Positions 45,430-57,471 of a DNA stretch of 64,000 nt are shown in pieces (within the stretch, counting starts at the first letter, position 1; each line of letters starts with the position of its first letter). This stretch comes from Cordilura impudica (lineage: Eukaryota; Arthropoda; Insecta; Diptera; Scathophagidae), in NCBI GenBank assembly GCA_963682025.1, contig OY821519.1:103054480-103118479 (forward strand). The letters are read 5' to 3'. A program made the translations under genes and the position numbers. Below the pieces are notes generated by a model. It searched no databases. It worked only from the letters and a program-made list of their open reading frames with translations, and was not told where the DNA came from.

Positions 45430-45910
45430 ACTCTTAAAAAGTAGTATCAACTTCCAGAAGTGTTTAGCGCTTTTAATTTTACTCCACTTTAAAGCCTCGA
45501 TACAGTTGTTAAACTCCATTTCCGGAATGACCTCCTACGCTTACAGCTTTTTGGATTTCATCTACTCAATCAATTCAAAGTGATGCCCAGGGTTAAATGA
45601 GGTGAATATGACAATTGTGGTATGATATGTGTGTTAGATATTCTCGAAGGATCAGTGCAGTGTTAGAAGATGAAAAATATCGTGGTGAAAAAATAAGTCT
45701 GGACGTATCAGCAATATTTCTAATTATCTATCGATGATATATCGGTACTTAATCTTTGGATTGTCTTGAAGTGTTGTTCATCAGTTGATGTTGTTTTTAT
45801 CATACGGGATGCTGTTTGACTTCAACGTTTTCTTTGCCTTTTTGGAATTGATTGTACCACTTTTTCAGATATAACCTGATCACCATGGGCCTTTTGAAAT
45901 ATACTTATGG
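45430..45910 (-). pseudogene. Highly decayed DD34D mariner transposase
   Basis: Minus-strand relics follow mariner order. About 45900-45800 reads KKWYNQFQKGKENVEVKQHP, resembling the helix-turn-helix segment WFKRFKEGREDVED. About 45630-45480 reads IPEMEFNNCIEALK and GHHFELIE, MKSKKL, matching the mariner C-terminus. In between, only a trace such as YSPHLTLGI remains of the SPDLAPSDYHLF box. Multiple stops and indels make it older than the mariner at 40803, and it is of a different group. Confidence 0.6.
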
Positions 45911-47139
45911 TTTCTGGTTTCTGGATCTTTGCTCAACAAAATCAGACATTGCTAAAAGCGCGAAACTTACTTTTGGGTGCTGAGAAAACTGAGCAGCACT
46001 ATTGATGTATAATTTGGTACAAAGTTAAAAACCGTACTACCAACCTGAACAAAATTATTATAAATAAAAAATTATTTTCCAAATCACCCAAACAGCCAAA
46101 TTTAAATTTAAAGGTCCTGCTTTTTTTCTGGGCACATTATTAAGCATGAACTTAAACATATCTCTATCCAACAACTACATGAAAAATGCAATCAAATGTT
46201 TATTTTTCTTGTGTCGTGCTAACATCACCCACGACCAATGTTTTACATTTCACCCAACTTTTGGAGTATTTTATCATTTATTCGGCTTAGACAACTTTCA
46301 TGTTTTATTTTTTTTTTCTTTTTTTTCAATTCGGTGCTAAAGTTTAATGGTGGCCTTATTTCGAAGCATAACAAATGGTCTTCCAAAGCTAAATACACAC
46401 TTATGTCCGCATCGTACATGACGGAGAACTCAAAAAACCTCCTCTTTTATATATACTATAAACTCATACCAATTTCCTCTGCATACACTTATAGTGTAAA
46501 ATGTGTAAAAAAAAGTGAAAAGTTTTTATGGTTCTTATAGCGAATTCCTAATGCACTCTGTATAGTGGTTATGAAAATGACCATAGTCATTAACAAGGTG
46601 ATGGTGTCGTTGTGTACTTTGTTCTTGTGTAAAAGTATGGCAAGTCACACTTTATTTTAATTATGCAGCATTAGTAAAACTTTCTTTTTTTATCACAACA
46701 AGTTTACGGAAATAATTGTCTCGCCTAAGAAAAACCAATCGTTAGAATAACTAAAAAAAAAACAATAAAAGCCAGAATATGCAAAATTAAGTAAATGTAC
46801 TTAACATACGAGTACATATAAATACTTTTTGAAGATAGATATGGAACGCAGTTGTTAATCAGATATTTAAACAATTTATATTTAACATTCGAGATATTAA
46901 CGTTTAGTTCATTTAAGAATGTAGTAAGTTTAAAAACTTCATGAAATAGTTATAAGATAATGAGGCAAGTTTTACAAATAAAAATTAATTACATACTTGC
47001 AGATAAAAGCATGAATATCAATTTACATAAGAGTCACAATGTAAACATAACTGGACCAACTATCCTGCAGTTGCCAAATTATAACTTTCTGAATTTTTAT
47101 AACACATTTTGGTGCTTAAGCACTACCTAACATTTTTAA
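45911..47139. other. No gene seen
   Basis: AT-rich. The overlapping 64- and 100-codon frames at 46146-46540 contain a Phe homopolymer and no motif. Confidence 0.5.
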
Positions 47140-47310
47140 AAAATTTTTCCTTAACTACGGCAGCGCGAGAATAAAAATATTAAAAAAAAGAATTTTTAAG
47201 AAAATTTACTTTTGAATTTATGCCGCCTTTTAAGGAAATTAACTTTCTTAAGAAAATTACTTTTACAGGAGAAGATAAATTAAGAAAAAACTACTTTTTA
47301 CACCCTATAT
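47140..47310. repeat. AAGAAAAnTTACTTTT minisatellite, locus 1
   Basis: Degenerate tandem of units like TTTTTAAGAAAATTTACTTT, TTAAGGAAATTAACTTTCTT, AAGAAAATTACTTTTACAGG. The same unit recurs at 50430-50700, 53800-54015 and 62340-62480. Confidence 0.6.
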
Positions 47311-47719
47311 TACTCGGTAGTCTGGGAGTTTAAGTTGATCTTTGCAACTATCAAAAAAAAAAAAAAAAATAAAAAAAAAAAAATTTACCTAGATCATCCT
47401 TTTTATACACTTATCGGTAAGAACGTTTTGAATTCGGTGAAAATCGTTTCATATCTAGCTTCCATTATAACTTTTTGTTAAAAAATTAAATTATTGTACT
47501 AGAATTCAAACAAAAGAAAATTATAAGTAATTACCTTCTGCGCCTATTTCACGATTTTTATGGTTGATATATTCAACTGATGCCCAAGATCAGTCTATTC
47601 AACAAAAATAAATTCACCAAATTGTAGCGTCAAAATATTAAAAAAAACTTAGTAGAATTTCAGCTTCAAATTGGAGTCAAACACAATATGATTTTTAAGT
47701 TAGAAAAATCTTATATATA
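47311..47719. other. No gene seen
   Basis: A-rich homopolymers at 47350-47382; otherwise featureless. Confidence 0.45.
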
Positions 47720-48520
47720 ACAAGTACGAAAATTATAGTCGGTCTAGACCGACTATACGATACCCTATACCATAGTTTATAGGGTCTCTAAACTATGGTC
47801 AAACTAATTGGATACAGAAAATAAGCATAAACCAAATTTGAGTGGCATTGTTATTAATATATTTTTTTTGTTTTGGATGCAGATATGAAAAAGTTCATAC
47901 GGAGGCTATATTTATATGGCGACTAGGTCGAAAAATGGACCGATCCTGGCCATATTTCGTAAGGTAACTTATTTTTTGCAAAAGCTTATACAAACCAAAT
48001 TTTAGAAAAATCTGTGCAATATTTTTGTTTTTCGATAGATTTAAGTGAAGATCGGAAAGCAGTTCTATATGGGGCCTATGGCTAAGAATTGTACTATAGG
48101 GATTATTTTTGGACAACTGATTAATGATATAATACAATAACACAAACCCAATTTGACTGAGTTCTATATTATAATTTGGATCTTATGGCAATTTATGTTG
48201 ATTTCGTAGGGTCATTTGTATGGGGACTAGGTCTGAACATAGACTGAATTTTACCAGTTTCAATAGGGTTCATCCTATGCCCAGCAGAAGCCTATGTACC
48301 AAATTTCGTCAACATATATTCATAGTTGTGACCTGTAGTTTGATTACAAAGTTTACATGCACACAGACGGACGGACGGACGGACATCGTTAAATCGAATC
48401 AGAAAGTGATTCTGAGTCGATCGGTATAATAAAAGATTGGTCTAGGTCAAATAATTTTGGTAGTTACAAACAGTAGCACAAAGTCATTATACCCAAACCA
48501 TATAGTGGTATAAGGTATAA
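47720..48520 (+). mobile_element. A-element copy 18 (full length)
   Basis: Head ACAAGTACGAAAATTATAG, perfect palindrome, then a local rearrangement in which TATAGGGTCTCTAAACTATG appears near 47775-47800 (a short inverted duplication). GACG run at 48366-48383; tail AGTGGTATAAGGTATAA. Confidence 0.9.
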
Positions 48521-48532
48521 AAATTGAGTTTT

Positions 48533-49100
48533 GTATGTTTGTTTGTACGCTAATTTGTAGTTTATAGGAGACTACGCCACTGGAACGATCGTCTTGAAAT
48601 TTTTGCAGTAGGAAGGAAGGAAGAATAGGCTATTTTTTTTTTTGATTTTTCAGGTGGGCGTAGCACCTCCTACATAAAGTGAATTTTTAACATATAATTT
48701 TAACATCTAATATCTGGAGTACTACGACAGCAAGAGTTTTGAAATTATGTAAATGTATATAATAAACTAATTTGAAGAGCAGCGGAAAAACGGATATGAT
48801 CGGACCAATGCGCGTGGTACCCACCATACAGAGTATATATTTAATGTCATATATCTACAGTGCTCTAATAGAGAAACCCTTGGAACTTTGTCTGAGTTCA
48901 TGAATTATTTATATCAGTAGTCCGACAAAGTTAGTATTTAATAACATATAACTGGAGTACTGTAATACTGAAAGCCTTGGGACTTTGTGTGACTTCATGA
49001 GTTATCAACGTTAGCACTTGGAAAAAATGGGCGGGAATGAAGTATTATGAATATGACAGTGTTTAAACTTTTGACAAGTACATTAATTACCAATGTGAGT
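48533..49100 (+). mobile_element. E-element copy 2
   Basis: Motifs GTGGGCGTAGCACCTCCTAC, ATCTGGAGTACTACGACAGC, AAGAGTTTTGAAATTATGT recur in three diverged internal units (about 48650, 48820 and 48950), each with GGAGTACT or CAGTGCTCT followed by CTTGGAACTTTG or CTTGGGACTTTG. It has no coding capacity. Confidence 0.62.
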
Positions 49101-49124
49101 AGCCGTGGAAACTATGGGCGGAAT

Positions 49125-49670
49125 CGCCAAAATCAAAAATCGTCAAAACCTAAAATCGCCAAATTCAAAACTTCAAAAAATGAAAAAAAAAACGCAAAAA
49201 ACAAATATGGACAAAATTAAAAACCGCAAAATAAACAAAAATCGTAAAAGTGAAAAAACGACAAAACCAAAAATCGTGAATAACAAAAATCGCTAAAAAC
49301 AAAAATTGCCAGAACCGAAAATCGCGAATAACAAAAATCGCAAAAAAACAAAAATCGCCAAATCTAATAATCGACATAATCATAAATCACAAAAAACAAA
49401 AAACGTCAAAACCAATAAAAGCAAATACAAAACAAAAATCGATGAAATCGAAAATCGCGGATTACTAAAATCGCCAAAATCAAAACCCTGCCAAAATCAA
49501 AAATTCCCACCCCCGAAAATCGTGAATAAAAAAATCGCCGAAAACAAAAACCACCAAAATCAAAAATCGCCAAAACCGAATATCGACAAAATCAAAAATT
49601 GCAAAAACCAATAATCGCGGAAGTCAAAAATCGCCATAATCAATAGTCGCAAAAACAAAAATTGCCAAAT
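49125..49670. repeat. CAAAAATCGCCAAAAC minisatellite, about 545 bp
   Basis: Degenerate tandem of AAAATCGCC, AAAATCGCA and AAAATCGTG units of about 8-16 bp with variable spacing. It immediately follows an E-element. Open frames rich in Lys, Asn and Ile on the plus strand, and Phe on the minus strand, come from the repeat composition. Confidence 0.85.
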
Positions 49671-49858
49671 ATATACATATATATTGGGTTACAGCTAGTA
49701 CAACATGCAAGTGAAATATTAATAACACTCGCATGCTTTCTAGAAATATATCAATACATAATAATAATGACACCCGCTATTACCAATAACATATCTCTAG
49801 GAAAAAATATTTTTTTTAATTCATACGAATATTAATAATTTGCATTCAAACAAATAAG
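49671..49858. other. AT-rich spacer
   Basis: Nothing recognisable. Confidence 0.45.
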
Positions 49859-50357
49859 ACAAATATATTCGGTCTACGCCGACTATACGATACCCTCTGC
49901 ATTTAGAGCAAGACGCCTTTTTTCGCTCAGATATGAAAAATTTTAAAAATGAACAGATTATGATCATATTTAGTAAAGTCCGTTATTCTTTTCAAAGATC
50001 AGAAAGCAGCTTTTTATGACGAATATAACTAAAAATGTTCCTATAGGTTTTTATTTTTAAATTATTGATTAATGGGTATAACAGACACACATACACGAAA
50101 TTGTATCGATGTATAGATCATAATCGCGACTTTATGACAACTTTAGTCGTTCTGATAGAGGTTATAAGTACATGCAGTGATTTTCATCAATTTCAATAGC
50201 GTTCGTCGGATGGTCAATTTATCTTATGTACCAAAATTGCATAAAGATATATTCGTATTTGCAATTTCTAGTTTAAGTACAAGATTTACTTGGACGTACA
50301 GAGATAGACGGACAGATTGACGGACGTTCGGACATCGCTAAATCGACTCAGATAGTG
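49859..50357 (+). mobile_element. A-element copy 19 (old, internally deleted, tail missing)
   Basis: Head ACAAATATATTCGGTCTACG, then CCGACTATACGATACCCT, then strongly diverged interior segments and GACGGACGTTCGGACATCGC. It stops at ACTCAGATAGTGAG before the tail. Confidence 0.78.
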
Positions 50358-50389
50358 AGCTAATATTTTATGAAAAAGTAATTTTTAAA

Positions 50390-50703
50390 GCAAACATTCA
50401 TTACGAAATGGTACCTTTTAATATAAGTTTAATTTTAAAAAAAATGGTACATTTTTAAGAAAGGTATTTTTTTTTTGTAAAGGTACTATTTTGAGGAAAA
50501 TTTACTTCTTTAGGAAAAGATACTTTTTAAGAAAATATACTTATTTAAGAAACGATATATTGCTTTTAAAGAAAATTAAATTTTTAAACAAAATGCAATA
50601 TTTAAAGAAAATTAACATTTTAAAAAGTTTTTAAGAAACTTTACTTTTTAAGTCTTCAACAAAGTACTTTTTAAGTAAAGTACTTCTTTAAGAAAACATT
50701 TTA
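50390..50703. repeat. AAGAAAAnTTACTTTT minisatellite, locus 2
   Basis: Units such as ACTTTTTAAGAAAATATACT, TATTTAAGAAACGATATATT, TTTTTAAGTAAAGTACTTCT over about 300 bp. It abuts the truncated 5' end of the LINE at 50704. Confidence 0.65.
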
Positions 50704-52777
50704 CATCATCTAATAATACATTGCTCGACCTATTTTTTGTCTCCAATGAAGAATAAATCTTATTATATATCCAGTTGTCCGCATCGTGTTTTTCTAGGCA
50801 CGATCTGATATTCCTAATTTTTGACATTCCACTTGAAACTTCTACTGAAAAAATCCAATTTCGTAACTTGAAACGTTTAAACTATCTCACTCTTAAAGAA
50901 CAGTTAGTTAAAATCGACTTTGATTGCATATATCATATGATATCGGTTAATGATCAGTTGGCTTTTTTGGAACAAAACATAACAACTTTATTTAATACAA
51001 TAGTGCCAATGCAAACGAAAGAAATTAGTTACCGTCAGAAGCCTTGGTTCACGGCTGAATTAAAGCATCTCATAGCAGATCATGACCATGCTTACTCTCG
51101 CTGGAAGTACTTTTAAACTGATGATCTATATAACATTTATCGAAACGCAAGAAAAATTGTTACCAAAACCATAAGAAACGTAAAGGCAAAATACTATGCC
51201 AACAAATTTACAAATTCAATTTCTACAAAAAATAAATGGAACACCATTAAAGAAGTTGGAATAGTTAATAGTAAATATAGTCATGTTAATATCAGATCCA
51301 GATGTTATAAATAAAAAATTTGTTAATATACCCATGACTTAAGCGGACCGCATAGCATATTCAATTTCGAAAGTGTAAGTCCATCAGATGTACTCGAAAG
51401 CTGTCTATCCATAAAATCAAACGCTACAGGCATTGATGGTATCGTCACTGCTACCAATAATTACAAATATATTTAATAAATTAATTAAGATGGAAGCAGG
51501 CTAAAGTTCTTCCAATACCAAAGTCACCCACTGAGTATCGGCCCATAGCCATATTGCCATATCTGTGAAAAGCATTTGAGAAACTTCTACATTTACAGAT
51601 ATCTAATTACATTAATCATCATAATTTTTTGACCGATAAACAATCTGGATTTCGAGCCAAACATAGTGTCATTGCTGTCCTTACCGATGTAGCCGAAGAT
51701 CTCAGAAAGGAATTTATGGTGGCTGTGTTGCAATGTTAGTGTTGTTGGATTAAAAAATTAGAAAAATCATGAATTTTTCTTCAACATCTACCAAATTAAT
51801 TGAGTCATATCTAAACGATAGAGTGCAGTGTGTTAAAATAAAACCATAAACAACCTCAACATTTCTTCCCGTTATGAGGGGTGTTCCATAGGTCTCCATT
51901 CTCAGTCCTCTCCTCTTTTCCATCTATGCAAATGATCTTCCTGAACAGTTCCTGAACTGCAATATTAGAATGTATGCTGATGACGTACAATAAAGCAATA
52001 AACAAGGAAACATTGAACAATGTACTGCGAAATTAAATGATGACAGCGTGTTTCTCTCTGGGTGGATGTGAATGGTTTACGTTTAAATCCTAAAAAATCC
52101 AAATGTATCGCTACACTTAAAAGGACAAAGAAAGTTATTGAAAGTCCCATTGTTTGTATTAACAACCAACCAATTGAAATGGTTAATAAGGCCAAAAATC
52201 TTGGTATCATATTTAATAACACTCTCACCTGGTCAGATCACGTAATAGCTGCCTGTGGCAAAACATACGAGTCGCTCAGAAAACTTGGCCTACGCATTAT
52301 TATACACCAATAAAAATAAGATTGCTGCTTGCTAAAACGTATCTGATTCCGACTCTTACCTACAGATGTGAAATTTTTCTAAGTTGTGATGGCGCTAGCA
52401 AATCAAAATTAAACGTTACTTATAACAACATTGCAAGATACGTTTATGGTCTCAGTAATTATAGAAGTGATGGAGATTACCTCAATATAACTCCTTACTT
52501 TAAGAAAATATTTGGTGTGTTGTTCGAAGACCTGCTAAAAATAAGAACTTTAATATTTCTTCATAAAATTATAATGACCCGAGAGCCATGTCATCTTTTT
52601 AATCGTTTGACATTTAGTCAACTCAGAACAAATAGAAATTTAGCTCAATTTAGTCATCGTACATTGATATCCGAATGGCAGTTTTTTATATCTGCAATAC
52701 GCCTTTGGTATACTATTCCCCCAACAATTAAGGAAACCAGCAACGCGTTAGAATTAAAAAAAAAAAAAATTATTTGA
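50704..52777 (+). pseudogene. LINE endonuclease/reverse transcriptase pseudogene
   Basis: Order of remnants: endonuclease C-terminus TLLDLFFVSNEE, then a stop, then SASCFSRHDLIFLIFDIPLE (50775 on). Linker QKPWFTAELKHLI, HAYSRWKYF, then a stop. RT core RPIAILPYL, FLTDKQSGFRAKHSV, AVLTDVAEDL (51540-51720). PLLFSIYANDLPEQ and the catalytic MYADDVQ (about 51970), followed by a stop. Thumb NLGIIFNNTLTWSDH (52062-52313). C-terminal LLAKTYLIPTLTYRC to NALELKKK (52322-52777). At least five stops or frameshifts. Copies 1 and 2 share motif order but differ throughout, so they are independent old insertions. Confidence 0.87.
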
Positions 52778-52860
52778 ATTTTATTCATAGATATCTTTTT
52801 TTTGAATAAAATATGTTTTATTACAATAGATTTGCAAAATAGTTACAAATTTTATGTTGT
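50704..52860 (+). mobile_element. LINE copy 2, same family as 4561-6846
   Basis: Plus-orientation, 5'-truncated inside the endonuclease domain. It extends a little further 5' than the copy at 4561-6846, so it shows the endonuclease C-terminus. The 3' UTR (52780-52860) ends just before an A-element tail. Confidence 0.85.
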
Positions 52861-52865
52861 ATTAA

Positions 52866-53637
52866 TTATACCCTATACCACTATGTGGTTTGGGTATAAT
52901 GACTTTGTGCTGCTGTTTGTAACAACCAAAAATATTTGACCTAGACCCATCTTTAATTATACCGATCGAATCAGAATCACTTTCTGAGTTGATTTAACAA
53001 TGTCCGTCCGTCCGTCTGTGTGTCCATGTAAAGATTGTAATCAAACTGCAGGTCGCAAATATGAATATATTTTGATGAAATTTGGTATGTAAGCTTTTAT
53101 CGGCCATGGGATGAACGCTGTTGAAACTGGTGAGAATCGGTCCATGTTCAGACCTAGCCCCCATACAAATTACCCATATGAAATCGACATAAATTGCCAT
53201 AAGATCCAAATTGTCATATAGATCTTACTCAAATTGGGTTTGTATGCATTCATTACATCCACTAATGAGTAGTCCAAAAATGATCCCTTTGACCCCATAT
53301 GGAGCTGCTTCCCGATCTTCACTTAAATCTATTAAAAAACAAAAATATTGCACTGATTCTTCTCAAATTTTGTTTCTACATATTTTTGCAAAATACAAGA
53401 GACTTTACCAAACATGATCAGGATCGGTCCATTTTTGGACCTAGTCCCTTTATAGATATAGCATCCGATATGAACTTTTTCATATCTGCAGCCAAAAAAA
53501 TTAATAAAAATCCCACTCAAATTTGGTTTTTGCTTATTTTCAATGTCCAGTTAGTTGGGCCTAAGAGATAGGGTTTCTAAACGCATGGTATAGGGTATCG
53601 TATAGTCGGTCTAGACCGACTATAATTTTCTTACTTG
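52866..53637 (-). mobile_element. A-element copy 20 (full length, young)
   Basis: It starts at the LINE 3' end with TTATACCCTATACCACTATG and ends in the perfect palindrome and CTTACTTG followed by T. It is almost identical to copy 10 (20365-21148); the clearest difference is fewer GTCC units (53004-53018). This supports recent transposition or conversion. Confidence 0.92.
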
Positions 53638-53711
53638 TTTTTATTTGACTTGTTTATTTACATTATAACACCATAAGATTTCTACTTTTTAAGACAAATG
53701 TTTTGTTGTAG

Positions 53712-53788
53712 AAGTTACAAAATAAATAAATAAATAAAACAAATAAATAAATAAAACAAATAAATAAATAATAAAAAAATAAATAAGG
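53712..53788. repeat. AAAT/AAAACAAAT microsatellite
   Basis: Three blocks of AAATAAATAAATAAA separated by ACAA, followed by a short A run. Confidence 0.9.
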
Positions 53789-53789
53789 C

Positions 53790-54020
53790 CGCTTTAAAGA
53801 AAATATACTAATTTAAGAAATGCTAGTTTTTTAACCAAATATTTTTTTTCAAGTGTATTTTTTTAAGAAAAGACACTTTTTTAAAGTGAAGTCTTTTGAG
53901 AAGAGATACTTTTTTAGAAAATATACTTTTATAATAAAAGGTAGTTTTTATTAAAAGGTTTCTTTTTTAACACAATATATTTTATTAAGAAAATATACTT
54001 TTTAGGAAAACATGAAGATC
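53790..54020. repeat. AAGAAAAnTTACTTTT minisatellite, locus 3
   Basis: Units such as AAGAAAATATACTAATTTAA, TTTTTTAAGAAAAGACACTT, TTATTAAGAAAATATACTTT. It is homologous to the arrays at 47140, 50390 and 62340. Confidence 0.62.
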
Positions 54021-56539
54021 AAGGGAGGGCCGAATTAAATAGTACTTACTAAAGAAAGATGAAAAATTCTTGTCAATTTTTAATAATTTCGGATGGACGA
54101 GCTTGTTGATTTTAAATATAATGTTTCAAGAAGGATTTGGTTATTTAAAAAATTTCGTTAATAGTTTTACCTGTTTTAATCCAAAGATTTATTTCAGCAC
54201 TAAGCTAAAGATTTCTAGATAAAAAAAATTGAGTGAATAAAAGTTTGCAACATATTTCCATCAAAAATATGATGTGTGTTATTTTTAAGAAAACGGAAAA
54301 ACTTCAAATTAATTTGGCAGCAAATGTCTTCGCATTAAAAAAATACCACATTTTTATAACACCGATTTGCCTTTACTAAACAAAAACCGTTGGTCATGTT
54401 ATTTATAAATATATACCGCAAAGTGCAATATCAAATTCAAGTACAAAACCATAAGAAACGCAGTACAAGTTGAAAGAGTAGTAAGTTATAAATGACTTCA
54501 ATAGTGTAAAGTTGTTATATCTTAGTCTAGCTGACAAATGACACTAGTTTTACTGTTACGCATAAGATTAAACAAAAAATGCAGTCGTAAAAATAAATTT
54601 GTTTCTTTACTTACAAGTTTGGTGTTTACCAAAGTTTTTTTTTTCTCTGTGTGTGATTGCTACTCTTCTTATTCTTCCTCTTCTAGCTAACTACTAAAAG
54701 CAATTTAAAACTCAGAAAATAAGTACGAGTAAAGAAAAAAAATTATGTAGCTTTGATGGTGTTAAAATGGAGACAAAGTCTTAACTTAGGATTTCTGAAG
54801 TAATCGTAGTATAAAAAAAAGAAAGTACATTGCCAAAAAATGCTAGAAAAAAATAGGCAATGTAGGTATATAGTTTTTTTTTTTTTTTGTGCAGAAAAGA
54901 AAATATATGAGAAAATACTGTTGTAGCTATAGCTAGTTCTAGTCAAAAGGCAAATGTTGTTCGGAACTTGACAAATATTTACGAAACGTGTTTGCCACTA
55001 AAATAGATGGTGGCTGTGTTGTCTCTGCATACTTTTATTTGTATTTAAAGTAAACTGTATGTATGTGTGCTACTGTATGTGCTTGCAAATACACACTCTA
55101 ACCTTGATTCTAAAGAACTTAAGCAACAGCTTTTTTTATTCAAAAGTGGAGCCTTGTCATACATTCGAACATATTGGAAAAATACAGAAGTTTAAGAGAT
55201 TTTTCCTGGTTCCTTAATAAGTAATTTTTAGAACCCTAGACACTTATAAGCCAAAGCCAGATCTTTAGTAAGAAAACGACAGCAACATATAACATCAAAA
55301 TAAACAGCTGTTCTTATACAAATACATTTTTATTTCAGTAGTGGCAATTATATTTTTGTTTTACTTTATTAGAATAGAAAAACATGCATGAATCTGTATA
55401 AACTTGACTTAAATATACAATAACTTATTTATAATGCTTTATTATAACGTAAAAATAAATATGTAGATTTACTTAATCCCTTCTGATTTTTAATGGAAGT
55501 ATTATAGTATTGCATTTTGCGATTAATTTTTGAAACAAAATAAAATATTTCATAGCACTAATAAATTTTTTAATATATTTTGTTATATTGACAACACTAT
55601 TTTTGTTTTGTAACCAACAAAAATAGAAATTAACGTAAGTTGACTACAGCGACAAAAGTTGTCATGTAGCCGTGTAGCTGTGTTGGTGTCCAAATAATCG
55701 TTTTCATATAAACGTGTGTATTATATTTTTGACAGGCTGTAGTCATGTAGCCGCTGTCGTCTATGTGTTTCATGCATAACAAGATGTTGTCGTTAATGAA
55801 AACTTAAAGGTGATTAGTACTGAAATTTATTATATTTCCTTAAAATTAAGTTAAAATCGTGCTTACTTAAAAATTTTATAACTTAAGTCGCAGCATATCC
55901 ATGACCAACGTTGTATATTAGAGAGTATATATGAGAGCAAAATGCTGCAAAATAATTTAACTTTTTTGAAATAATAAACTTGCATACAACTTAATAAAGT
56001 TTGCAAAATAAAAACAAAGAAATGTTTTTAGTATTGTTATAATTCTCCTAAAAACATACAAAAACAACTAAATGAACTTTAATGTTTTTGTTCTACAAAA
56101 CAAACTGCCCTGCATTAAACAAAGATGTAAAAAACAAACACATAAACTCACTATGAGTTTGTCTGGCCAAACTTTTTTAACAAAATTCATTTATGACATT
56201 TAAAGTTAAACTGCATTACTGAAGATACATGTAAAAAATATGTGAAACTTTTTCTAAAAAGTTATTAGCAAAAATACTGTAATTAAATTACTACCTAAAA
56301 ACTATTTTTTTTTTAAGTTTTATATAATTAAGTTAAGAATTCAATATACTATAAGAATTCGACAATTTAACTACTGAGTTTAGAGCCTAGATCCTTGATA
56401 TAGGGCAGCAGGATTAGATACTGGTAAACATTCATCACGTCGAATTATCTTTAAATTTCCAAATGTGACATGCAAGTCTTTTTTATTTCGGATTTCGAAG
56501 AAAATATTTACATGCAAGTACTTTTTAAAGGGTATGTTT
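54021..56539. other. No gene seen
   Basis: 2.5 kb of AT-rich DNA without recognisable transposon. 55660-55760 repeats GTCATGTAGCCG twice, with TGACTACAGC nearby in inverted form, possibly a decayed small TIR element. The frame at 54743-54946 contains Lys and Phe homopolymers only. It may be intronic. Confidence 0.45.
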
Positions 56540-57459
56540 ACAAGTAAAAAAATATAGTCAGTCTAGACCGACTTTTGCATAATATATACCATTCGTTTCG
56601 GAGAAAGTATCGTAGGTCGAACTGGTTTGATATAGAAAATAAGCATAAAACAAAATTGAGTTGCATTGTCATAAATTGGTCGTCAGCCGATCCGATCAAT
56701 TACTTTTTTTTTTTGAAATTTGAGAATAATCTAAGCTATAAAAACAAAGTTTTTATTAAAACTTTTTCTTTCCTTATGCATATGAGTTTTGAATATCTCC
56801 ATGACTGTGCGTGACGGTGTGTGACTATCTTAAAATTAATCTTTGGTCACATCAAGTCTATGGACAAAGTTTCAGATCCATCGGATGAGGGGAAGTGGGT
56901 TTCAATCTCTCCGTGACTGCTCGTGACTATGTCGAAGTAGATCTTTCTTTACCGAAGGTATATCGACCAAGTTTAAGATCGATCGGATGATGGGAAATGA
57001 CATTTAGATCACTCCGTGACTGTGCGTGACCATGCGTGACTGCGCGTAACTAAGTCAAAGTTAATCTTTTTTCACAGCAAGTGTATGGACCAAGTTTGAG
57101 ATTGGGGAAATGACTTTTAGATCACTCCGTGACTGTGCGTGACTGTGCGTGACTACCCCAAAATTAACCTGTAGTCACGACGAGACTATGGGCGAAGTTT
57201 GAGGTTAATTGGATAAGGGGGAATTGGGTCCACCCATGGCCGACAGACAGACAGAGAGTATGAGTTAAAAGAAAGAGTTTAAAAATCATTGCAATTTTGT
57301 TTTGATATATTTATGAAGAGACCATAAAACCGCTATATTTTTGGACTACTGATTAATAACTATAATAAACACAAACAAACTGGATTTGACCGAGATCTAT
57401 ATGATAATTTATATCTTAGTACCATTTTAGTCGATCCCTTAGTGATCATTTGTACGGAG
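56540..57459 (+). mobile_element. A-element copy 21 with internal minisatellite, tail missing
   Basis: Head ACAAGTAAAAAAATATAGTC, palindrome with one change, and the AAGCATAAAACAAAATTGAG box. Then foreign sequence runs from about 56695 to 57290, after which TTTGGACTACTGATTAATAA, ACCGAGATCTATATGATAAT and CATTTGTACGGAG complete a partial copy. It ends at a T run adjoining a C-element. Confidence 0.78.
56780..57250. repeat. CTCCGTGACTGTGCGTGACT minisatellite, about 125-bp period
   Basis: Four diverged units. Each has TGACTGTGCGTGAC-type repeats, then AAAGTTAATCTTT or AAAATTAACC, then TCAC, TATGGACCAAGTTTGAGAT, and CGGATGATGGGAAATGAC. Units begin near 56800, 56915, 57018 and 57125. The short GTGACTGTGC/GTGACTGCGC repeats form a second level of periodicity. 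It ends in GACAGACAGACAGAGAG. GC content is well above the surroundings. Confidence 0.82.
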
Positions 57460-57471
57460 TTTTTTCCCATT

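Noticed and set aside
49105..49614. Overlapping Lys/Asn-rich frames
   Set aside because: They arise from the AAAATCGCC minisatellite; composition follows the repeat.
53299..53571. 90-residue frame in A-element copy 20, and its counterpart at 59839-60111
   Set aside because: The similar frame is due to near-identity of the two young copies and is broken in older copies.
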